Source: Pelagophyceae sp. CCMP2097 (taxonomy: Eukaryota; Sar; Pelagophyceae). From it: a stretch of DNA of 64,000 nucleotides. This document shows, piece by piece, positions 11,501 to 22,300 of the stretch. Below the pieces are notes generated by a model, which ran no database searches, had not been told where the DNA came from, and was given only the letters and a program-made list of their open reading frames with translations. Each line of letters opens with the position of its first letter. Position 1 is the first letter of the stretch. Position numbers and translations under genes: made by a program. The stretch covers positions 715,564 through 779,563 of the forward strand of contig MU657173.1 in the NCBI GenBank assembly GCA_026770575.1. Reading direction: 5' to 3'.

Positions 11501-13374
11501 AGCACCGAGCAGCGCAACAGCGAGTGGAAGGCCTTGGAGTCCGGGTCGTAGGTGCGGATGCCCTTGGTGAAAGCGGACGCGGTATCCTCGATTTGCAGCA
11601 CGTTGCCGGCGTCCGCGTAGACGATTTGCGCCACCGTCATGATGTTCTGCGTCAGCGTGCCCGTCTTGTCCGAGCAGATGCAGGAAGTCGAGCCCAACGT
11701 CTCGACGCCCTCCAAGTTCTTCACCATGACCTTTTTGGTGAACATGCGCTTGGCCGTCAGCGTCAGGCACACCGTCACCGTCGCAAGGAGGCCCTCCGGG
11801 ACGTTGGCGACGATGATGCCGATCATGAAGACCAGCGCCAGAATCGGGTCCGAGTCCGAGGCGAGCATCACCGCGAAGAAGGTGACGCCGAGGGAGATGG
11901 CAATGCCCGAGATGATGAAGATAAAGTGCTCAATCTCCTTGTTGATCGGCGTCTGGTCCGACTCCGTCGACAAAGCCAGCGAAGCGATGCGCCCGATGAG
12001 CGTCTCGTCGCCGATCTTGACCACAATCGTACGCGCGCTGCCTTCCGGCACCTGCGTGCCGAAAAAGGCCAGGTTGGCAGTCTCGAGCACCTCGTCGTGC
12101 GTGCACTCCGGCTTACGCTTGACGGCCTCGGACTCGCCCGTGAGCGACGCGTTGTCGACACACATGTTCGGCGAGCACTCGACGATGCGGCACTACAGAG
12201 AAGCGCGTCGACGCCACTAAACCCACAGACAAACAGGGGCCTTTCGAAACGCCCAACCCAACGCAGGGACCTTATGAAGACTCTCGACACACAAAAACGG
12301 AAGACGCACGTCGGCCGGGACGAGGTCGCCCTGCTCCAAGAGCACGACGTCACCGATGGTGATCACCGCCGAGTCGACGAGCATGGTCTGGCCGTCTCGG
12401 ACGACCTTGACCTTTGGCGGGCGCATGGCCTTGAATTCCGCCATCATATTATCAGACTTCCCTACAAGACGACGCGGTTCGAGACATTGGTACGAGGGCA
12501 ACGTGAAGGGACTCCGAGGGCCGGGCCCGGACCGCCCCCGGAGGATGCGTGGGCTTCTCTCGGGGTCTTTCAAAGGGCCCGCGGAGGATGCGAAATGCAT
12601 GGCGACGCACGGTTCTGCAAGTACGAGAAGCAGCCCGTGAGGAACACCACGGCGAAGAGCACCACGCCGAGGTAGAGGTTCTCGTTGTCCGGCACGAGGC
12701 CGTACGACACGAAGCATCTAGAGTTTAAAAATCAAAGAAGGGACCTTAGAGGGCGCGAGTGCCGAAGGCGCGCGGCTGCTTCAATGCGGAGTGCACAATT
12801 CAAAAATTTAACGTCCGGCGCCGACTTCGGGTTTTCGGGTTTCGGCCCTCGACCCGGCTCCTCTCCGGCGGCGGGGCGGCGCGGAAGGCCCGCCGCGCGC
12901 CCCGCGAAAAAGGGGGCACGGAAGAGTACGGGTGCAACCGTTATTTTCTTTTCTTTTGCGGCCCATGCGCCCCCGGGGCGCGCGGCGCGGCGGGGGCGTC
13001 GGGGCGCGCGCGCCCCTGCGCCGCGCACGCCTCGCGCCCCTCTCCCCCGAAAGATTGAAATCGGCGGAAACATGTATGACTCACGCGATGCCGGCGCCCC
13101 AGAGGAGGAGCGAGAAGAAGCCCGTCATCTCGTGGAAGAACTTGACGTACCACGGCGTCGTCTTCGGCGGCGTCAGCTCGTTCCTACCGAACTGCTCCAC
13201 GTGCGCCGCCGCCGTCGCGGTAGAGAGGCCGTTGACGAGGTCCGTCTCCAGCTTCACCAAAAGCGTAGTGAGATCCTCCGAGTGCTCCGTCATCGTCACG
13301 TTCTTGCGGAGCGCCGCCGTGCGCTCCGCCTGCGCCACCTTGTCCACGCCGAACATCCCCATGACGCCCACCAA
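8550..13374 (-). CDS. Na+/K+-type P-type ATPase (alpha subunit), long M7-M8 loop
   Basis: Plasma-membrane cation pump of the P-type IIC family. Exons on the minus strand are 13374-13085, 12717-12611, 12461-12310, 12192-8759 and 8682-8550. Codon sums and phases agree and give about 1371 residues if the start is the ATG at 13374; the true start may lie further upstream. Visible landmarks are the N-terminal cation-ATPase region ([25 protein letters not shown]), M2 ([15 protein letters not shown]), [24 protein letters not shown] (M4), the phosphorylation site [23 protein letters not shown] and [17 protein letters not shown]. Between M7 ([13 protein letters not shown]) and M8 ([12 protein letters not shown]) there is an insertion of about 300 residues with some ten cysteines, whereas animal alpha subunits have a short loop there. 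The family exports Na+; whether this one counter-transports K+ cannot be told. No beta subunit is seen in the window. Confidence 0.95.
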
Positions 13375-13389
13375 GACCTGCTGCCCAGT

Positions 13390-13985
13390 GGGAACTGCCT
13401 GTCAGATGCAATAAATTGGTGACGCAGTACGTTGAAAATCGCTCTCTCCACGAGCCGCACTTTCCGAGTTTTTTTATAAACGGGCCGGACGGTGTGCGAT
13501 GACTTTTTGAAGATATTTCCCACACCTCGAGCGGCACGTGCGCGCCGCCCGCGAGGACTTTTTTTAACCCATAACGGCAGCTGCATAACGGGCCGTAACG
13601 CTGGATGACGTTTTGGGCGATTTTCTGCAGAAACAATCAGAAATTTTCCGGAAATGGTCTTGAACACCTTTTCAAAATTTTATTAAAACGCCGCGACGAG
13701 TGCACTATCCCGGGCGCAACTTTGGCGCTCGCCTCGTCGGGCGCAAACACACCTGTAGAGTCAAGGTTGAGCAAATCCAGAGCTGGGAAAGGTGGAATTT
13801 AAGTCCTTTTGGCTTTAAATTTAAAAGGTCCAAAACAACATGCTGTGCCGGGACCCTGCTCGGAACGACACGCTCACGACCTTGAGCGGTCAGGGCTGAG
13901 TCCGTGCTCGGGGCGGTCGCGGTTCCGCATCGCGGCGCGGTGCGGCATAGAATTACGTAATTAAGTGCCTGCGGTGTCGGCGGGC
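13390..13985. other. Intergenic, AT-richer stretch
   Basis: This region separates two minus-strand genes and is visibly richer in A and T than its surroundings, with T and A runs near 13470-13700 and 13800-13850. It may contain the 5' UTR or an unrecognised first exon of the Na+ pump; a CAG acceptor just before the pump's N-terminal exon would allow one. No domain is seen in any frame. Confidence 0.4.
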
Positions 13986-13989
13986 GGGT

Positions 13990-14769
13990 TCAGGGCCGTG
14001 GGATTGGATTCTCCGTGGCGACTATATTCTCCGTGGCAACCATGTTCTCCGTGGCAACCATGTTCACATACTTGTCCGGCTGCGGCTCTGCGGGCTGCTC
14101 GTTTGGCGCGTTTCGCAGCCGTTGGATGACGGTAGCGGCGAGGGAGTAGCACATGAGCAGGATCGGGGCCTGGACTACGATGGCGCCGACGGCGTCTGCG
14201 TTCGAAGACGAGATGGTGCCCTCGCACTTCAACGCCACCGCGGCGGCGATGATGACGGCGATGGACCGCCACGTGTCTGCCACGACGTGCATCAGCGCCG
14301 ACCGCACGTTGAGGCCGCCGTCCGCCTGGATCGAAGCCGGGTCGGTAAAGGTGAGGACGGCGCGGAAGGCTTCCGGGAAAGCGGCGAAGAGGTAGAGGTT
14401 CAAGCCGTCCAAGACGAGATTGGCGCAGCCGAAGACGAGCACCGTTCCCGCGGAGACGTCGGCGGTGCCGGGGTCCGAAAGCGCGGTGACGGCGCCGACG
14501 AGGATATAGATCATGACTGCGACGAGGACGACCGCGGAGACGAGCGGCGCCAAAGTCAAGGCAAAGTCGACCGTGCCGTGCCTCGCCCTCCGCAAGGCGA
14601 CAAAGTTGACAACGTACGTCGACGCGTCCACGATCATCGCCGCCGCGTCGCCAAGGAGCGACAGCGAATTCGTTGAGTAGGCGAAGATCATCTCGACGAT
14701 CGCAAAGCCCAGGAAGCTCGTAAACGCAAAGCACAGTATGCCCTCCGTGCGCCGCGTCAGGACCTGCAT
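13990..14769 (-). CDS. Cation diffusion facilitator-like membrane transporter
   Basis: Single-exon 259-residue protein with about six hydrophobic segments. The order matches the CDF/ZnT family. The M2 region reads SLSLLGDAAAMIVDASTYVV and the M5 region reads NVRSALMHVVADTWRSIAVI, where the metal-site HxxxD is kept (HVVAD). In M2 the usual HxxxD is replaced by a D-A-A-A-M-I-V-D pattern, so a metal ligand differs from Zn transporters. The long cytoplasmic C-terminal domain of many CDFs is missing. Instead the tail has a six-residue repeat (NMVATE three times). It probably moves a divalent cation out of the cytosol or into a compartment; metal choice is open. The ATG at 14769 is the first one after which the membrane segments begin. 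Confidence 0.65.
   Translation of the reverse strand: MQVLTRRTEGILCFAFTSFLGFAIVEMIFAYSTNSLSLLGDAAAMIVDASTYVVNFVALRRARHGTVDFALTLAPLVSAVVLVAVMIYILVGAVTALSDPGTADVSAGTVLVFGCANLVLDGLNLYLFAAFPEAFRAVLTFTDPASIQADGGLNVRSALMHVVADTWRSIAVIIAAAVALKCEGTISSSNADAVGAIVVQAPILLMCYSLAATVIQRLRNAPNEQPAEPQPDKYVNMVATENMVATENIVATENPIPRP
14009..14062. repeat. 18-bp tandem repeat, three units, in CDF tail
   Basis: Three successive 18-bp units (14009-14026, 14027-14044, 14045-14062) encode the repeated peptide N-M/I-V-A-T-E near the C-terminus of the minus-strand CDF-like protein. The last two units are identical and the first differs at a few bases. Confidence 0.85.
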
Positions 14770-14847
14770 CCTGCGACCCGAGTCGAGCGCGCAAACGACC
14801 GCGCCGCGCGTTGAGCCGGCGCGGCCGCAGAGGCCACGTGCGCTTTT

Positions 14848-15031
14848 GACTCAAGTTTGAGAGCCTCCGCCTCGCTCACGTGCGCGCCTCACGCGGCCGC
14901 GCCTCTGAGAACGCGAGCCGCCGCGCGCAACTCGCCGGTGACTCAAGTAAGAGAGCCTCTGCCTCGCTCACGTGCGCGTCTCACGCGGCCGCGCCTCGGA
15001 GAAAAGCGAGCCGCCGCGCGCAACTCGCCGG
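14848..15031. repeat. 92-bp tandem duplication
   Basis: The blocks at 14848-14939 and 14940-15031 are near-identical direct copies upstream of the CDF-like gene. Both begin GACTCAAGT and contain CTCGCTCACGTGCGCG and GAGCCGCCGCGCGCAACT. One copy reads AAGTAAGAG, resembling a splice donor. It lies between genes and could belong to the promoter or an unrecognised exon. Confidence 0.8.
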
Positions 15032-15189
15032 CGAGGCCCGCGACCCGCCTCGTCGCCGCGCTCGCCGCGACGGAGGTGGTTCGGCCGACCGATCCGACTT
15101 GTCGGAGAATCTTCTCATGCCACTGAGGCTCAGATCTAGAAGACTTCTCTGAAATTTTCAGCGACGATTGGGGTACGCGCTGCCGCTTG

Positions 15190-15702
15190 CCCACAAGTCG
15201 GACGTCCGCCGAGTGGGTGCGCCGGGTGCAGAAGCACGTGGACAAGGGGAACGCCGAGGCGCAGCAAATGCTCGGAAGCATGTAGGAATTCCTATAGAGA
15301 TGGCGGCATGGGCCTCAAGCAAATAAGAAGCGGGCGTTCCAGTTGTACGAGCTTGCCGCGGCGCAAGGGCATGCAGAAGCTCAGTGTGCACTGGGGCTGT
15401 GTTATAACACCGGGGACGGCGTCAAGATCGACTACAAGACCGGCGCGAAGTGGTACCGACGCGCGGTCGAGCAGGGGCATCCTCGAGCTCAGCACAATCT
15501 CGGCGCGATGTTCCGCAGCGGCAAGGGGGTGGCGCAGTCGGACGAGGAAGCCGCGCGGTGGTGGCGCCTCGCCGCGGCGCAAGGCTTCGCGGAGTCGCTC
15601 TTCAACCTCGGCGCCTCCTACGCAAACGGCCATGGCGTGCCACGGGACAACCGCGAGGCGCTGCGCTTGTACAAGCTCCAGGCGCGCCTCGCCGGCCAAT
15701 GA
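15190..15702 (+). pseudogene. Truncated Sel1-repeat copy of the 2.5-kb gene
   Basis: The sequence matches the Sel1 half of the gene at 2511-3606. It retains the linker (WVRRVQKHVDKGNAEAQ) and the last Sel1 repeats (an open piece 15343-15702 with AKWYRRAVEQGHPRAQ and ARWWRLAAAQGFAESLF), but the MYND and RING parts are absent. In-frame stops and a frameshift near 15280-15345 (after LGSM) break the joint between the two pieces. The similarity continues about 130 bp past the stop into the 3' flank of both copies. I read this as a segmental duplication that lost its 5' end. A short Sel1 protein could still be made from 15343. Confidence 0.75.
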
Positions 15703-15860
15703 TCGCGAGCGATGCCGACCCTGACGAAAGAACGGCCAGCCGCCCGAGGCGACGTCTCATAACAACGCCACACTGCCCTCTCGCGCTATCTGCGAGTGCC
15801 CAGGCGCGCAGTGGGGACCGAGGGCAGTGGCGGGCCGCCCCTCGAGCTCGACGGCCAGGG

Positions 15861-15891
15861 TGAGATAACCACTTGATCCAAGAGGCAGCCG
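15861..15891. repeat. Dispersed 31-bp repeat, copy A
   Basis: 31 bases here (starting TGAGATAACCACTTGATCC) are identical to 46015-46045. A degenerate relative is inside a condensin intron near 22855-22880. The function is unknown. Confidence 0.8.
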
Positions 15892-15951
15892 AGACTGCAA
15901 TGTCCGACTGCAATCAAGGAGCGGCTGTTGACATGAAAATAAGACAGGGTC

Positions 15952-18900
15952 TTAGAGGAGGTCGGAGACGTCGTTGACGGAGTGCCTTCGCCTCGCAGGC
16001 GCGTTTCGGGCCCAGGAGAGCCGCTCTTCGCGGTCGCGCGCGTGGTAGCGCGCCTCTTCGCCGATGAAGTTGGCCCACTGTTCGAGGCCGAGCTGAGGCA
16101 CGTGCGCGCGGCCGTAGCGCTCGCGCGACCCGCCGATGTTGTCGTAGTGCACCTCGCAGACGCGCGCCAGCCGGGCCACCTACGTCTCTCGGTTCGGTCG
16201 GTAGGATGGTAATCTATCGGTCGACGTGTCGTCTCACGCTAAACTTCAGCGGCGCAAAGGCGTCGCCGATAGCGGCGTGCCTAGTTGACGATCCCCAACG
16301 CGCCGTCACCGCAAGGACGCACGGGTTAATGCGGAAGGTGCGGCCATGAAAAAAGTCGGAGACTGCCTGAACCAGGAGCAGATGGTCGTCGTCCGAAGAG
16401 CGACGCAAGTACTCCTCGAAACCCCGAAAAGCGCGAGACAGCGCGTCCTTGGGCAGAGCGTCGGCCGATGGGTCCTCGGCCACCGCGTCCTCGGCCGACG
16501 GGTCCTCGGGGTCCTCGGCCGTCGTGTCGTAATCTCCCGCAGAGTGCGCGTCGTCCCACTTTTCGTCGCCCCACTCATCCGCGTCGTCGCGCGAAGCGTC
16601 ATCCGTGCCCGCCCGCGCCGCCTCCGAGGCGTCTGCCTCTGGGCCGGCTTCCAAGGACGCATTTTTCCAGGATTTGTTCTGGAACACGTGCTTGTTCTGG
16701 AACACGTGCTGCTGGAACAAATGCGGATAGACCTTCTTTGGCTTCAACGCCTTTGGCTTCAGCGTCTTCCACGCCTGCGACCGCTGAGAAGCGCCGCCGC
16801 GCGCCATGGCGCCCGATTGTCGCGCCTCGCGGACGTCCGCCGCCGAACGCGAATTCGCCGCGTTTCGCTTGTCCGCCCTGCCCGCGGCGCGCATGGCCGC
16901 GGCGACGCGATCGGGGGTGGCGTCCGGGTCGTCGAGGACGGCGTCGAGGGCGTCGAGCGCGTCGTTGCCGAGGTAGTCGATGGCGGCGGCCCCCGGCGCG
17001 CCGCCCTCAAACGCGGGTGGCACGCTGTACGCGAGCGGCGCGCCGTGCGCGTTGGCGCGGGCGGCGGTCCGCTTCTCTTTGGCGCTGAGCCCCCCGCCGC
17101 GATTGCGTTTGGGGGGGCGGGCGGCGATGGCTTCCGGCGATGGCTTCCGCTTTTCCTTTCGACGTTTCTTCGCCGACGTGTCGCCGCCGCGCTCGCCGCG
17201 CTTCGTCTTCTCCCCAGCAGCCTTCCTCCTCTCGACAACACCCTTCATCTTCGCCGCATCCGCCTCGGGCCGGGCCGGCGCTGAGTATGGCGCCACCGAG
17301 TACGGCACCACGTCGGCCCAGGCGTCGGTCCGGCGCGGCGCTGATTCGGCCACCGTCGGCGCCGATTCGGCCACCGTCGACGTCGCAGCGCCGCGCGCGA
17401 CGCGGCCCTCCGTCGCCATCGCCGTCTGGCCCTCGGCCGCCATGGCCGACGTCTGGCCCGCCGCCGTGAAAGTGTCCAGCTTGGGCCGCTTGGGCCGCTT
17501 CGACCCACCCAAAACGCCGTCGGCCCACGGCGACGACTCCACGGATATCCCGAGACAGAGTACACGACGACCCCTCGAAGACGCTGAGAGATCCAGCGGA
17601 CGCGCATACGCCTCTTCCTCGAGGGGCGCGTCTTCCTCAACAACCTCGGCCGGGCGCTTCTGCGGGACGCCCTCGCGCACCGCGTCTCGCGCGGTCTCGG
17701 GGACCGCTGCGTCAGAGTGCCTTCTTTCGAGTTCCATCTCGAAGAGCGCGTCGTCCGACTCCGACCGCCGTCGCAGCGCGTCGTCCCGTCGCAGCGCGTC
17801 GTCCGAGTCTGAGCGCGTCGAGGGCGGCTGCGGCGATGCGGCGCGGCTCTGGTGCCACGCGGCCTTGACAGCCAAGGCCCGGTCCGCATCCGACTCGTCG
17901 GTGGCGCCGGCGCGGAGCCAAGCGTTCAGCGTCGCGGTGGAGGCGGGAGGCGCCGCCTGGGCAAGAGGCGGTCCCGGGAGCTCGGCTCGAGGCGGTCCCG
18001 GCAGCTCGTTGACTCGTGGCGGACACACGTGGCGGCGGCCGTGCCAGACTTGCACCCTCGCATGATCACCGCAAAAGTGGCGGACGGCCGAAACGCCCGC
18101 GTCGTATCGGCGCTCGAAATGCCAGCCGGCGTGCCAGGCGCAGGCCGCGTGGACGCTCCCTTTCTTGCAGCCGCGCGCAGAACAGCAAAAAACGGCCCCT
18201 CCGGCACCGCCGCAAACTTTGCACGCGGCGCCCTCGACCGCTTGGCCCTGGCCGTAGACGCGCGCGCCGCGGATTCGCGCGGCGCAGATTGCGTGCGATG
18301 CGGCGCCGGTCTGCTTGGGGAGTTTGAAGTGCCGGTCAGAGCAGTCGAACGCGCTTGGACACGCAGCGCAGGCGACGCCGTGCAGCGCCCAATGGCAGCC
18401 TACGGCGCGGTATCGCACCGCCTTTTGGGGCAAGAGACGGCGCACCTTGGCAGCGCCAGGGCTCGTGGGGCAACGGTGCCTCCGTCAAGCCGGCGCAGCG
18501 CACGTGCAACGCCACGTCGCACGTGCCGCCGTCGCGCTCGGCGTCGCAGTAGAGGATGCCGTTGTCGCCGTCCGAGTCGGGCAGGCCGCAGGAACCGCAA
18601 AAGTCGCTCGGGGCGTCGCAACCGCCCTCGTCCGCGTCCGCGGCCCCCCACCTATTTGCTCGCGGTGCTCGACGGCGAGAGACGGTGCTCGACGGCTCGA
18701 CGCAGAGGCCCTTTGGCGCGGCGGCCTCGCGCACCAGCCGTCCGTCGTGCGGTCGTCTGCGAACCAGAGCGTAAGGGGCCTCGGTCGGGCGCCGATTGCT
18801 GAGATGAAGCGGTGGAAGGAGTCGGCCGACACGGGATCGATTTCCTCGTCGCCCACAGCGACGAGGGCGGCGCCGACGGCGAGGCGGCCGCTAGCTTCGG

Positions 18901-18956
18901 AGGTTGGGGAGATGCCGTCGACGTAGGCCACGCCCGAAAACGCCTCGTGCTGGAGC
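15952..18956 (-). CDS. PDZ-PHD-extended PHD chromatin-reader protein
   Basis: Exons on the minus strand are 18956-18735, 18651-18446, 18399-16238 and 16179-15952. The phases fit and the 5' end is incomplete. The first exon reads as a PDZ-like fold (GVAYVDGISP, GAALVAVGDEEI, ARPRPLTLWFAD). The second forms a PHD finger (FCGSCGLPDSDGDNGILYC, LHVRCAGL, PWRCQGC, the last cysteine made by the 46-nt intron joint). Immediately after it comes an extended PHD (ACAACPSAFDC, HAICAARIRGARVYG, CKVCGGAGGAVFCC, VHAACAWHAGWHFERR, HFCGDH). This PHD-knuckle-ePHD order is that of JADE/BRPF/AF10 readers of unmodified histone H3. The remaining ~500 residues are low-complexity, basic then acidic. A nuclear histone-binding role follows from the family; the PDZ-like part is unusual. 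Confidence 0.75.
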
Positions 18957-19099
18957 CTGCGTGGAGCCGTCCGACGCAACAAAAGAGATGAATGAGAGAT
19001 ATATCCCGACGACGCGAGATGTATCCCGCCGAGATTTATCCCGCCGGGGCGGCGCCATGCAGAGTGCGGCGAGCGTGCGTCGCAGAGGAACATAGGAAG

Positions 19100-19346
19100 C
19101 CTCCTTATGGCGTCGAGGCCACGGACGCTGGAGGGGGCTCCAGGCCGAGCCGCGCGCCCTGGAACGTCACGGAGACGCGAGCCATATGCCCGGGTCAGCG
19201 GCCGCCTCCGCGTCGAGGCGCGCCGTCGACGCTGCGCGCAGACGCGGCGCGCGTCGCGGGTTCCGAGTCTTGTCCAGTGCCGAAATCAAATCCTTTATAT
19301 CGCCGAAACATCAATTTGGCGGTTGGGGCTTCCGAAAGAGCTGAGC
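19100..19346. other. Divergent intergenic region
   Basis: This stretch lies between the 5' side of the minus-strand PHD gene and the condensin start, and probably holds both promoters. I see no certain core element. Upstream exons of the PHD gene may lie here. Confidence 0.35.
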
Positions 19347-22300
19347 ATGGGGTTCACAATCCCGGTGCACCTCGGGGACCTCGAGCTCGGCAGTCCGACG
19401 GGGTACACCGTCGACCGGTCCGTGGCCGCCGCCGGCATCCCAACGGGCCTCGCCGCGCAGCGCGGCGTAGCGAAGCGGCGTCCCGGAACTGTCTAACGCG
19501 GGCCGCGCGCGCGCGCCCGCAGAGGCGTGACCGCCGCCCCTCGCCAGGCGCTCGAGGCGCTCGAATCGCGCATTGAGGATGGCGACTCGTTCGCCGACGT
19601 CTTTGACGAGTTTTACGTCTTGGTCCGAGACACGCACCAGCTCGAAGACGCTGTCGCCGCGCGCCTCGCGCGCAGCCGGCGTCGCGCCTTCCCACTGCCG
19701 TCGCGTGTCGATGCGGGCCAGAGATGGGGTCGTTTCCAACGTCGCGTGCCGAGAGAGCTGCTCTCGAGACGTCAAATGTCCCAGACCGGTCGCTTGCAGG
19801 TCGACGTGCTGGCCAAGGGGCTTTGTCACGCGAAGCTGCACGAGAGCCTGCGCGCGGGCGCGACGGCGGCGCCGGCGGAGCTGAAGGTCGGGCGCGAGTC
19901 TTATGTCATGGCGTGCTACCTCTGCCACGCGGCCATCTGCCACGCCGAAGCGACCCTCAAGGCAGAAAAGGCGGCGGCGCCGGGCAAGCCAAAGGCCGGG
20001 GCGGCGAAGAAGAACGATAAAGGCTCGTCTTGGGACAAGCAGCGCGCGGGCGCTTTGACGCAGTTTGCCGCGGGTTTGGAGGGCGTCGACGTCAAGTGGC
20101 TCTGGTCCCTCGGCGTCGTCGACGATGCGTTCCTGTTGATGTGGCTCAAGGTCGGGGCCAACATCTTGGCCGAATCGACGGTGCCAAAGGCGCCGGCGGC
20201 CGTGCGCGACGCGGCTTTGGGCGTCGTCGCCGCCCCTTACCGCGCGGCGCCGCCCGACTTTGGCGCGTCGGCTGCCGCGGCCGTCGTCGAGGACCTCGTC
20301 CTCGCGTCGGAGCAGGGCGCGGCGGCGGCGGCGGATCTTTGCCGCGTCGTCGCCGAAGCGGGAGACGCGCGCCTCGCCGGCGACGTGCTCCGAGAGCTCG
20401 CGCGCGTCGCGGAGACGGAGACGGCAAACGAGTCCGTGCGCGCGAAATGCGTCGCCAAGTTCATCGAGACGCTCGGGGAGAAGGCGCCGGCTCTTGCGAT
20501 TGCGCACGTGTCCACACTCAAGTCTTACCTCGACGCCGGATCGCACGCTCTACGCAGCGCCGTCGTCTCCATGCTCGCAAAGGCGCTGGAGGTCGACGCG
20601 GAGAAGCACCGCGCCTTGGCGGAGAGGCAAGGAGACGAAGACGAGGAAGACCGCCTCGCGACAATGTCCGACGCCACACGCGCCGCGCTCTTCGACCTCG
20701 TCTTCGAGCGCATCCGCGACGTCAGCAACTTCACGCGCGCCGCCACGCTGAAGGCGCTCTGCTCGTGAGTGTGTGTCCCGGACGGGCGCCGAAAAGGCCT
20801 CTATCGCCGACTTTGGCGCTTGGTAGGCTCGTCGAGACGGACTCGATCCCGGTGTCGCGCTTCGTGGACGTGTCCGCGCTGGCCTGCGAGCGGCTGCGCG
20901 ACAAGTCTGTTTTGCCGAGGAAGCACGCCTTGGTCCTTTTGGCAAAGTGCCTCGCGCACAACCCCTACGGCCCAACTCTACACCCGCGTCGGTTTATAAA
21001 GGCCGTCGAACAGCACGAGGCCGAACTCTTGGAGTTGGACGTCGAGGAGCAAGTCGAAGAGGCGGAGACTCCAGAGGAGCTGGAGGAGGACGCTGCTTCT
21101 GCCGATAAAAAGGCCGATAAAAGAGCAAGACTGCTCCGCCTCCTCGACTACAACAGCAACGCCGCTTTACTCATCAAGCACGTCGAGCACGCCGCGCCCG
21201 ACGTCACCAGGCTCCTCCGCTCGGTGAGTTTTTGCGCCCTCGTTCCGAAGCCCTGAAACACCACCCTTGACAACATGCCTCGCAGACGTCTGCAATGGAC
21301 GCCGTCGAGGCGGCGCGGTTCTTCGCCGTGGCGCGGCAGTTCGAGCTGCCCTGCGCCGTGGCCGGGATGCGCGCAGTGCTGCCGTGAGTTTTCTGTCGGG
21401 ACTGTTGAGACGAGCGTGTCGACTCATATTTTCCCTTTGACGCGCATCAGACGCGTCTCTCATGACGCGCCCTTCCTAGGCTCGCGTGTTCGGAAACGGA
21501 GGCGGTGAAAGCCGAGGCGGCGAGGGTCGTCGCCCAAGCGCTGTCCATCGAGGACGACGACGCCAAGACCGACGCCCAAACAGCCGCCGCGCGCTTCGCA
21601 GAGCTCGTCTCCGTGAGTCCAGGGCATATATGATGAAGCGGCGTATACCGTCGGTCTCCCGCCGGTCACACGCCGACCTTTCGTAGGAATGCGGCCCGGC
21701 CGAGGTATCTTGCCTGCAGGAGCTGGCGGCGGCGGCCGAGGCGGTGAGCGCGAAGCTGCCGCGGCTGGCGAGTCCGAAAGTGGTGCGGGCGCTATGGGCA
21801 CTTGCCACGGGCCGCGACTCTTCCAAAAGAGTCGCGGCCATTTCGGCGCTCGGCGTGGCGTGCGCGGCGCGCGGGTCTGCGGCGGTGGACGCGGCGGCGC
21901 TGATGGAGATGGCTCGGTTCATAGAACAAGATGAAGCGGATTGCGAACTCGGCGCTGCTTTAGCATCGCTTGTCTGCGACGTCTTCGGCGCCAACGCTGC
22001 GCGCGGCGGCGCCGCATCCAAACGCGCCACCGTTCTTGCGCCGGAGGTGGCGGCTGCGTGCAAGCATTTGCTCGCCAAGCTGCGGAGGCAGCTCACGTCG
22101 AACGCCGCAACGTCCAAAAAGGAGTCGGGAGCGTGGTACACTGCCGCGGACAAGACGCTCGAGGCGACGTTTGGCCTGGACTCGCAGCCCGAGGCTTTGG
22201 CTGCGGAAGTCGTCGGTCGTCTGGCGAAGAAATGTGCTTTTGGGGTAAACTTCACCGAAGCCACGGACCCATCCGACGCCGCGAAACTCTTCCACGTCGT

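Noticed and set aside
10420..12675. 751-residue open frame on the plus strand
   Set aside because: It lies entirely antisense to the Na+ pump and crosses its introns; GC-rich codon use keeps the opposite strand open. No domain.
14940..14960. Donor-like AAGTAAGAG in the 92-bp repeat as proof of an exon
   Set aside because: No coding exon with a domain adjoins it in any frame.
19311..20546. 411-residue minus-strand frame over the condensin start
   Set aside because: It is antisense to well-supported condensin exons and shows no motifs.
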